Assembly: GCF_905475465.1 (NCBI RefSeq)
Contig: NC_062254.1
Location: 8,562,001-8,626,000 of the forward strand
Direction of reading: 5' to 3'
DNA from: Pieris napi
Taxonomy: Eukaryota; Arthropoda; Insecta; Lepidoptera; Pieridae
Length of the DNA: 64,000 nucleotides
The notes beneath the pieces were generated by a model, which was not told the origin of the DNA, made no database searches, and worked only from the letters and a program-made list of their open reading frames with translations. Positions 31,576 to 43,500 of the stretch are shown here, piece after piece. The position numbers were made by a program, and so were the translations under genes. Each line of letters starts with the position of its first letter. Position 1 is the stretch's first letter.

Positions 31576-34500
31576 ATGGCGCCGATGCGTAGTGAGCGTG
31601 GCGGGTCCCCGGCACGAGGTGCGCGCGCGTCACTCCCACTTCCGCGTCGCCTCATCCGGCAAATCGCTAGGCACGTGGCCTCCAGCGGCCGGTCCCTTCG
31701 TAGGCTTGAAGTATCCGGTCGCGTGATTGACAATTTCGATGACCTGGATGGCGCATCTGATGAGTCGGATATGGAAACTCCGCAGCCTGCGTAAGTATTT
31801 TTCAGTCCTATATATGCTTTAGAGATCATGAGAATTATTGATGCATGATACAGACAAATCATTTCGTCACTGTAGAATGATAACCTCGTATGTCAAAAAC
31901 CTCTTATGTCATTTAACTGGTATAATCATGAAGTAAGGACTAATGTATGTTATTAATAAATATTTCCTTTTAACCGTCCAAAACTATGGACAAAAACACA
32001 TAATATTTCAACGAACATTGAGGAAATGAAACATTTTTCGTTTCCTGCAATGTTCTCTGGATATACGAGGTTATCATTCTACAGCGACGATTTCTAGAAA
32101 GTCCTATAAGTTTTCTGTAATATATATATGTATATGCTGCGTAAGTATTTTGCAGTCCTACATATGCTTTAGAGATCATGAGAATTATTGATGCATGATA
32201 CAGACAAATCATTTCGTCACTGTAGAATGATAACCTGGTATGTCAAAAAAACATTTATTTTTATTTTTACTCTTATGTCATTTAATTGGTATTATCATGA
32301 AGTAAGGACTAATTTAAGTTATTAATAAATAAGTCCTTTTAACCGTCCAAAACTGTGGCCAAAAACACAATAATATTTCAACAAACATTGAGGAAATGAA
32401 TCATTTTTCGTTTCCTGCAATGTTCTCTGGACATACGAGGTTATCATTCTATAGCGACGATTTCTAAATAAGTAATATAGTCCTATAAGTTTTCTGTAAT
32501 ATATATCAACGTAATACATAACAAATAAACGTTACCACCCAGTGACTCTTTATACCTAAAAGTTACCATTATATGGAGTAAAGTACTGGAAAGTCGAAAA
32601 TAATATTACAATAATGCGTAATTCAATCCCCGCATTGTAACGTTTTACAATAGGACCCCCCTCCCAAAATTCGTTACGTAATACTTGAATGCTCCCTTAA
32701 ATGAGATAACTATGGCATTCAACATTTTAGGCACTGCAAGAGGCCTGCAAGTCTAGTCACACTAGATTCATTTCAACGTATTGATTGAAAGCTAGTATTA
32801 GTTGTAGCTATCAATGTATACACATCGCGACATATCAACCGCAGACCAATGAACCATTGCGTAAGCGATATATTGATGCACTTTCCCTCGTATTTAATAT
32901 TCAATAAAATAACATCACTCTTTATCCTGGTAATGAGGTAAAAGTATACATTAGTGATAAGGACAGATCTATCCAGTAGCTATAAACTAGACGGCGATAG
33001 GGCGATGACCGTTCAGGGAATATGTGAGAAAGACGGTTGCCAAAACCCATCGGCATATATAACCAAGGAACTAGGTGGCGCTATTAGCAATTTTGGTATA
33101 ATAATAAAAGCCTGTTTAATTTCCAATCAAAAGGAGGATAAACATCTTAAATTTGTTATATACATTTATTTATTATTCTAATATCCTAGCTTACTTCATT
33201 GAACCTGATGGTAAGTGATACCGCCGCCCATGGACACTCAATGCCAGAGGGCTCGCGAGTGCGTTGCCGGCTTTTTAAGAATTGGTACGCTCTTTTCTTG
33301 AAGGCCTCTAAGTCGAATTGGTTCGGAAATAGTTCAGTGGGCAGCTGGTTCCACAAAGTGGTGGTGCGCGGCAAAAAATGCCTTGAAAAACGCTCTACCA
33401 TACGAAAATACCATTCATGGCTTTCTTTCTCAATTCCTGCTAACCCTTTAAATTTCTTCTATCCTTTTTTGGGGCGATCTCTTCTCCTTTTTGCTCTTGG
33501 TACTTTCCATTTAGTTGTCTTTAAAGTCTTTTAAAAGACTTGGCCGTGTATGCAATTGCATTTCAGTTAAATACTCTTAAATAATAAAACTAGTTATGCT
33601 GGATAAGAAGGTTTTGTTACATTAAAGGAAATCGTTCTTAAACTATTCGTACCAATTCTTGAAAGGCCGGCAACGCACTTGCGAGCCTTCTGGCATTGTG
33701 AGTGTCCATGGGCGGCGGTATCGCTTAACATCAGATGAGCCTCCTGCCCGTTTGCCTCCTATTACATTTAAAAAAAAATGTATAGTATTATTATTATAAT
33801 AATTTATAGTAATATTAGTTATTATAGTTAAAATAGCTTTGAGCTACTTACAATACTCTCCTTGTTCCACTTTCGTAGCTTTAGACGGCAATTGTTTTTC
33901 TATTTATATCTATAGACGTACCCTTATCAATTTCTAAATATATACGATTCGATGTTCTGGGTATTTATTCCTCGATACAGAATATAGAGAAAATTAATGT
34001 TTTATAACGAAAGATAGAGCTGGTGGTGAAGCGCCTAGGTTGATTGATCTTATAAACAACAATAATCACTAGAACAGATCTGAGTGTATACTATAGACAA
34101 ATATGCACTGCGATATGATAAACAAAACATTCAATAGCTATTGTAGGTTATGGAATTTTGAAAGGAGGTTAGTTTTTATATTTCACATAAAACCTAACCT
34201 CCTTTCAAAATTCCAATAAACAATTATTTAAATTAAGAAAAGAATTGTCAAGATTTTAGGTCTGGGCCATATATTTCTGTATCTGTTTCGTACTTTTTTT
34301 TCTAAGTGATCAGCATTCTGTTCCTAACGCCGTCTATTTTTAGCTCTATGTTTGCTTTTCTCACGGTGTTTTCTTTTGAGCATATAAAAAAAATCTGTGG
34401 CACTACAACCTCTTTAGATCTGGGCATCAGATTTCTGAATCTGTTTCATGATAATTTTTAATCTATTAGGCATATAGTAGCCTCCAATGCCTGATACATG

Positions 34501-37500
34501 CTGTCGACTTTTTGGGTCTAAGACATGTCGGTTTCCTCACGATGTTTTCCTTCACAGTTCGAGCGAATTTTAAATGCGCACATAAGAACGAAAGAAAGTA
34601 CATTGGTGCACAGGGATCGAACCTACGACCTCAAGGATGAGTGTCGCACGCTGAAGCCACTAGGCCAACACTGCTATTCTTTTGAGAATATAGCGAATTT
34701 AATACTTGTACAGTAAAGAAGGACAAAGTCCACTGGTGGGGTCGAACCTTCGACCTCAGTCGCATGCTGATACCACTAGTCTAACACTTCTTATGTCGTA
34801 CTAAACCTGTGTTTAATATACAAATAATCGTAATAAATTCATGTATGTTTAAATTGTGAAAGGTAAATGAAAGTTGATTTATTATGCAATACATACGTTG
34901 CAACTAGACGCCAATCTCTAAATCGTGTTTTTGGAGGTTTTCTGTCTCATTTAATGAAAATCTCAGCGTCCTTAACATACAATACGTCACATTTGATTAA
35001 AACATTCATTTATACAACATAGTACATAGTATTGTCTTTTATTGACAATAATATCCAAATTAAAATCTCAAGATAAACAATCCGCGAAAATAGAGGACAC
35101 CGTGAGCCTTTTCTGCCAAAACCCTCCATCTTTTAGTCGATACCAACTTCGGGGAAATAAATACAGATAATACAACTTTTTCTACAGCTGTGATACTTTT
35201 TGACATTCAACACCTTTTGTCTTCAGTCACTGTGACCACGCACGCTGTAAAGCACCCGAAACGTCGGTTTAATTTAAAATTATGTAAAATAATTGTAAAT
35301 ACATAACTTCAATCCGGTAAAAAATTGTTTTATCAACATAGTACATTTCGTCATAGTCGTAGAATAATGACGGATCTGACAAATAGTAAACTTTACAGGG
35401 CAGCCATTTCAAAATATATTCATGTTAGTTTTTGTCATAACTATTTTAATTCATATTCTCTTATTATGAAAATTGGCATACAAGCAAACAAAAGGGTTTG
35501 TTTTAAAACAAAAAAAATAACATTAAATTACACAGTTTTCTAGAAATATCACATCTTCTATCAAATCCGTCACTTTACCGACTGATTAATTCGAAATTTA
35601 AAACACATGGATTTTTTTATGTAGCTGTAATATCTAGTGCAGTATCCAATTATGATAAAAAGTGGATTTTGGATTTTTCAAATCCGACATTGTTCTACGA
35701 TCATGACGATTTGCTGTGCCAACAAATATTTGTTCCAGACGATAATATATTCTCTAGGTACTTCTATCATGAGGGTTTAGAATCCCACCTGGGATCTGGA
35801 CATGTCTTGCTGTATCACAAATATGTATTTATATTGTTACAAAAAAGTTTTTTGTGGATATTTACAATTTTTTTTAATTCAATAAATAATAGTGGAAATA
35901 ACTTTTTTAATTTATTTATTTCGACTATGTATTTGCGTGTTGTTCCCACGAGAATACCCTACCTACTTAGAGGACAAATCAGTGTTTTTAATTGTTTTTT
36001 ATTATTAATTACTTAAGATGTCATGTGGAACATAGTGTAATAGTTGCAGCTCCTTACACATTGTAAAACAAAAAACTTGGCGATTAAAAAGAGTGGCGGA
36101 GAGTATATTGCCAGTTCTTCTCGTCCGTTCTACGCCCTTGATTTGAGAACTGGCAGTAAATGTAAAACTAGAAGCATTTAGAATTTAATATGTATTCATT
36201 TATTGACGTTCATACGTTGTGTTACCAAAATGAATAAATGATTTTGAATTTGAATTACGCACACAAATTTAATATACGGTATTATTCATACAAATGTGTT
36301 CCTGTAACGCAAATGCTATACTTGCCTTTTAACCTCATTGTATAAAGCCATGATCTTATTACACTAAGAGCCTTAAGAAAAGCCCTTTACAACTCATATC
36401 CAATTCCTACATTAAAACTGTAATGAAAAATGACTTGGTTGAAAATTAAATCTATGAAGATCTTTCGCCGAGTCGTTTCAGCTACCTTAAGGTGTGTTAT
36501 TTGCTATTGTTGTTATTTTATTTTGCCTTGTTATATCCCTACCTAATTGCTATTTATGTATTTACATTGTGTATTCGCGGATTCTTTTCGGACCATTGCA
36601 CTTTTTCGAGATAGAAATAGTCCCCTCGTGAGTTGTGTGCGATATTGCGGGCTGCGCCTTAATTTTCTCGTGTCATTTTCACACGTGTATATTTTATAAC
36701 ATACTAGCAAACTCGGCAAACTCCGTTTCGCCACCAGATGGCTTCGTTTTATGTAACATTTCGTTTGGTGATCCCGCTTTTCTGTTGAAATTTTTCCTGA
36801 ATTTTCTTTTCTATAAACCTCACGGAGCCCAAGACCTTTCCAACGAATGCAAAACCGTGGAAATCGGTTCGTGCGTTCTGGAGTTATAGCGTCAGGAAGG
36901 AAAACCCGACTTATTTTTATATTAGTAGATTTTCATAAGTATCTGATTGTTCTCCTTGTGTTATGTTTGAGAGCAGCAATTTATGACGTGACCAAATGTT
37001 AATTGAATGTCATTAAGCGTTGACGATTCAATGATTAGAGGTGACAGTTTCGTGACAGAATTGTTTGTAAGCTATTTGGAGAATAGTCCATTGAAATGTT
37101 ACAATTTGAGGGCCAAACTAAACATTTGTTAGAGGACGCAGTTTGAATTTTGGATTAATGATACAAAGTTATAGACATAATTATAGGTATAGCGATTTGC
37201 TACAAAATAAGTTCTTACAATTTTTTTGTACGATGGATAGTTTAGGAGATATAGCCAAAAACGTGTGCTCACCCCTTTTTCCAAGATGGCGGCCAGGGTA
37301 CAGTCCCCCCTACACGTCCCATAAATAAAATTGCGTCCTCTCTCAAATGTTCAGCCCATGTAACATTTCAATGGACTAGAAGAGGACTTTCAAGTTTCCG
37401 ACTTAAGACTTAAGCTATTAATTAATATTTGTTTAATTGTGTTTTGGATTCAAACTAGGAAAAATAGTAAAATTATGTCGCCTATATGTTTTAAATGATA

Positions 37501-40500
37501 AGCTATCATTACGATCAATCAATGCCAACTGTTTGATATCTTGATTTTTAGGTGACCCGGTAAAGTCGGTTTTATAATACGGAATAATTAATTTTGGCTT
37601 ACGCAAGTACTACACTTAAACAATAATAAGTGTTGGCTTCAAATTGTATTTCTTATTTTATTTTTGTATATGTTGCACTACGGTGACTTCAAAAATTTTA
37701 CGGTAATCAAAAACTCGCTGACCCTAGACTAGTTACAAATACTTATTATGTGACATTTGCATGCCTATTTCTATATAACCGATTTTGCGGATTTTTATAA
37801 TTAACTACCTGACCTGGCTAACTTCGTTAGTTTAGTAACTCCGTTGTTACTTTAATTCAACTTATTTTAGGATTTCATTAATGTTAAGTATTACATTAAT
37901 ACAACTCTTTTGCAAATACAGAAATGTTTTATTGCTTGCCATTGCGAAAGAAGAATGGCAGTTTTACACATTAGGCATCTTCTCTCTAGCGTCAATATGG
38001 CGATACTGCATGTTAAGCACTTTCTGATATCCAACATCTTTTGATCAGGATCAAAGCATGGTTATGCATCTCCTCATTCACCTCAAGATCGGAATTTCTT
38101 GAACTGACACGAATTCGACGTAAAATGATGCGTAATTTTGTCAACAGATGGCACCATATGGTTTTTACATTCGTAAAATTAATTAATTTATTTATTGTTA
38201 TTCGATAAGTTATCCGATATTGCTTATTTATATTATTGCTTATTCTGCTATTCGGGACGGAAACAAATCCAACAAATCAAAAACCATGGCAATCGGTCCA
38301 GCCGTTCTCGAGTTATAAGTGTTGTAACAAACACGACTTTCTTTTATATATATAGATGAATCTGATGTACCACTTTGCAAATAAACTTTTTTTAAATCAT
38401 TTATTATACAAGTTATAGGATCAGCCTTTGCTTTACAATTTTGTGTGACACACGCCGTCGATTTTCGTTTCTGCATGGGGACATATTAACGTTATAAAAG
38501 CATTTTTATATTTTCTTCACTCACAAATACTATACGTATATATGTTCATGGAAATTGGTATACAATGTAAAGGTGTTTTTGTATATTTATTAACTTTGTT
38601 AATTAAACTTTCAAAATTAATATCAAGGTTATGTTAAAAATATCAGATTTATTATTTTAAAGTAACTAACGATTCAGAAAGTTCTTGGTACAGAATCTGT
38701 ATATATCGTTAGATTATACATTGAAATGTATTTAAAATGTAAGTTTAACAAATTAAATTACAGACTGGCGTGTGGTGGTAACGCTGGGACCCTCCCACCG
38801 GCAGACAATGATGACGATCTGACGAGTCTGAGCTGGTTGCAGGACAGGAATTTACTCAGAGGTAATTGAATTGTCTTTAACTTTTAATATAAACGCTTTT
38901 AGTTATTTCTTCATCTTAGTTAAGACGGGTTTTTGGTGCTGAATCAACTTCTGTAAACTGATGCAATACCATCGCCATCTGAACTCTTTTTACGTTCCAA
39001 GAAGTAAACGTTGTTCACAAAATTAATTATTATTTATGCACTGCTTGTACTTTACTCTCAGTAGGTATTTGTTTTTTTTTCATACTGGTGTTGCCTAGAA
39101 GAAATCGCTTGTTAGCGATAAGGGAGCGTTCAAGTATTACGTAACGAGTTTTGGGAGGGGGGGTCCTTTTGTAAAACGTTACGATGCGGGGCGGGGATTA
39201 AATTACGCGTTATTGTTAATATTTTTTTCGACTTACACCACATAATAGTAACTAAAGAGTCACTAGGTGGTCACGAAACGTTTTACTATACTTGGGTACA
39301 GTACTGTACTTGGGTACTGAAAAACGTTACGGCGAGTTACATCAATAAATAATCTCCAAAATTGCGTTACGTAATACTTGAACGCTAAGGCCGCCTATAG
39401 CCTAAGAACATAATATGTATGTATGTATGTTTTAATGGTAACGCGGTGTAAATAAATAAACATTTTAAGACGATTTTATTCCTTTTTTAATGCCTTTTAA
39501 GCGGAAATATGTATTCTCCAGAAACCGACATACTATATTTTAATGACTTATATCGAAGGAATTCAATTTACCACCTTTTCCTAAGTTACAAAAATGGCTG
39601 ATTTTCATTTAGAATTAAAAAAAATACTAATCAAAGCGATATTTATAAATCAGCCAAGGTCTACACGCCTAATAGGCTTTGCAAAACACCTTATCGGTAT
39701 GAAATATGTGTTAAAGAATTACTTGTATCAATTTAATTCTGATATTTCATTCCTCGGCAACAGTATCTCAATCGTCACGTGCGATAAGATTTTGCGTTTG
39801 CGTAAATTAAAAAGTTAAAATGTCGGCACGTTTCTTGGAAATGTTTCAGGGAAAACAGAAGCCCAACAAAGCTTTGTTGAACACGTTATTTTCCTCTCGT
39901 CTATAATTTTTTTACGATTTCGAAAGACTGTTATAAAATACTCGAATTGAATTTTAATATGCCAGAACTAGGATTTCTCTATTTCTGATCTCAGGGTTCC
40001 GAGACGAGACTTAGGGTCTGTTTCACAATGTACGGATAAGTTCTACATAAGTTCCAAATTAGCTATTTATTACTTATTGGTAGGATAAACACTATTGTTG
40101 CGTTTCACGACTGGCAGATATCGCTATTCGTCATATAAAGTCCATCATACGTTATGAGTCCGATGAATGTCAAATAGCACAATTTATCTTCCAAATAATT
40201 TATGTGTTGCAAAGCTATTTAGTACTTTATCCATTGTGAAACAGACCCTTAGTGTGACCTGATTTTAAATTCAATGTTAGAAATAAATACATGAGAAATT
40301 AAAAATATTAGGAAATGCGTCTCCTTTTGACCAAATTCTGCGTAGGGCTTGGCGAATTGTCAATCTCCAATGTATTACCGACTTAATTCTCTCTCTCTAC
40401 CAGAGACATTGCGTATCTATGCGTCAACTACAATGTGTACTATGGAGTGTTCTGTAGAGTTGTTTGGGTTGATCCATCCTGTCTCGTTTCATCATCGTAC

Positions 40501-43500
40501 GAGCCGTATTAACTGATTTAGTCTCAGCATACTATCTACTGTTCACCATGACCTTGATGGCACGATGTCTTCCACGGTCCGCTTTCCAAAACATATTCTT
40601 TTGCTAACTAGCGAACTGCGGAATCGACCCCCGGGGAGCCTTCCCTTTCAAAGAGTATATTCCTCCCTCAAAGGCCACAAAAATGGGTGCCCATGGGCAG
40701 CAATGAGTGCCTTTTTTGGCGTAGTTTGTCTCCAAATACTTCAGTTCTAGTCTTCTATGAATAATAAGATTTTTTTGTATATATTAAAAAATTGGTTTCC
40801 TTCGCTATAAATACTCGTGTAAATAATGTTGAGATATCGACTTTGCTCTATATAAAAGGACCTTGTAATATTATTTATCTAACAAGATAATTCGTATCTT
40901 TCAGGCATCAATCTTACTACAAAGAGCGATATGGAGGACTCTAAAATTCTAAGGAACGAAGTTATTATCAAGGTATGTTCAGTCATAAGCAAGCACAACT
41001 ATCTCGGATTTTTTTGAACCCATGAAAACTAATTATAGTGGGTTATTAATGCGTTAATAGTATTAAATTTATCACGTGACCCGTCTTAATACCAAAACAA
41101 CAATCAAATATACAGTATTTACAACATAGTTATAATAAAAATAATTAAAAATTAATGAAAAGAAAATTAAAACGAATTTAAAAAGTTTGGTCCCTGTGGC
41201 AGTGTACCTTTAACGCTGGCAGTATATCCTATTGCGATGCTTATTCGTTGAGTGAGGAAAGCACCAGCTCTGGGGACACCGTATTTAGATATTTTTTTAC
41301 TATTTATTTAACAAGATTATATCGCTCCATTGCTGTACATAGTAAGGGTATGTCAGACTAACTGTTCGCTTCTGAATCTCACACTTAAAAAACTACTTTA
41401 TCAGTCAATTTTTTTTAGCAAAATAATTTTACACATTTTTTATTCATATATAAATTCTAAATATATTGATTTATTGTGTGATATCGATTACATACTATTT
41501 GGTATCTTGAACTTATAGGTAAAAATATCGAGAGTCAATCCAACCAAACAGCTGCAATCATTATAATATTTTGTATCTCACAGACAGAATCGAAAACTCC
41601 TCCCCCCTTAGCCCGCGTGGCCTCCCCACCTCGCACACCCTGCAAGTCTCCCCCCTCCCCCACCCACACAAAGCCCCCCTACTCCTTCTCGTGCCTCATC
41701 TTCATGGCCATCGAAGCCGCACCAGCTCGAGCCCTGCCCGTGAAGGAGATATACGCGTGGATAATTCGCCACTTTCCATACTTCAAACACGCGCCCCAAG
41801 GCTGGAAGAACAGCGTGCGGCACAATTTGTCATTGAATAAATGTTTTCATAAGGTGAGTTAATACAACATATTTTAAGTATTGATTAACAAAATTTCGTA
41901 TTTATGTTTATATTATCAAGATATTAATCTAAAAATCAAATTGATGACCTCCTTAATTTATCTGAAGTCGATTAAAAATAGGAAATTATATATTTATTGC
42001 AATTGTGTATCAGTTACTTTTGCTTAAAGGTCCCCAATGGTTCAACTGTTATTGATTATTTAAGCCAATTGAGTGACCTGTGCGCGACCTGATATTCTTA
42101 GTTTTGCTTTGGAATTGAAAATAGATTCTAAAGCTAGGATATTTATATAGATAGGGAGCGTTCAAGTATTACATAACGAATTTTGGAAGGGGGGGGGGGG
42201 CGTCCTTTTATAAAACGTTACGATGCGGGGCGGGGATTGAATTACGCGTTATTGTCAATATTACTTTCGACTTTCCAGTATTTAGCACCAGATAATGGTC
42301 ACTAGGTGATCACGAAACGTTTTACAGAAAAACGTTACGGCGCGTTGCATGGGGGGGAAATCAACAATCTCCAAATATTTCATGTCGTAATATTTGAACG
42401 CTCCCTAAGGCACGCCAGAAAAAATATAAGAACTTTAGCAGAAGTAGTTGAATTTTCTTTGCAGAGAACTTTAACTTGGCTTTCATGTGCTAGAATTTCC
42501 TTAGCTAAGAAAAACTTAGTAACCAATATAAATACATAGAACGTATATACACTGTAAACTAAAAGAAGTTTTGGCCTAGTGGCTTCAACGTGCGACTCTC
42601 ATCCCTAAGGTCGTACCTTATGCATCAATGGACTTGATGTGAAGGAAAACATCGTGAGGAAACCCGTTGGCCTTAGACCCAAAAAGTCGACGGCGTGTGT
42701 CAAGCACAGGAGGCTGATCTCCTACTTACCTATTACTTGGCGATTAAAAAGAGTGGCGGAAAGTTTCTTGCCAGTTCTTTATACCCGCTCTACGCCCTTG
42801 ACTTGCGAACTGGTAGTAGAATGTAAATTTACAATAAATTTAACTTTTTTTTGACGTTCATAAGTCTACTTCCTTACCTATATGAATTAGTCTAGTCGAC
42901 AAGTTGAAAATGGTACAAAATAGGGATACTGCTCTTAAAATTATGTGCGACCATTTTCCATTACCATTTTCAACTCGTCGACTAGACTAAATAAAGATAT
43001 TTTGAGTTTGAGTTTATTATTTCAGTCAATTTACAAGGTATCAGAAATACCTAATTACTTGAATATTTATTACCTGAATAAGCTTTATATAGATTTATCA
43101 ATCCGTTATTCAATAACTTCAGGTTGCAGCAGCTCCCGGAGTTGGCAAAGGTTCTCTATGGACAGTAGACCCTCAACATCGCTCCACCTTGCTGCAGGTC
43201 AGTTGCTTAGCTAAAGCCAGTTTACTTCTTTATTGCTGTGGTAAAAATCATTTATTTTTGAATTGCTTGAGAGTATTTATTCATTCAACTTAAAGCGTAC
43301 CCCTGACTGCGAATCCATGGGTCCCGGGTTTGATCCCCGGCTGAGACGAACATCGATGTGATGAGCATTTGGTGTTGTGCTTAGGTCTTGGGTGTTTAAA
43401 TATGTATTTATATGTATATCTATCTATAATATGTATGTATATCCGTTGCCTAGTACCCGTAACACAAGCTTCACCAGCTTAGCATGGGACTAGGTCAATT

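Noticed and set aside
35669..36016. 115-residue open frame in FOXN intron 1
   Set aside because: It runs into a LINE tail shared with two other loci and shows no recognisable domain.
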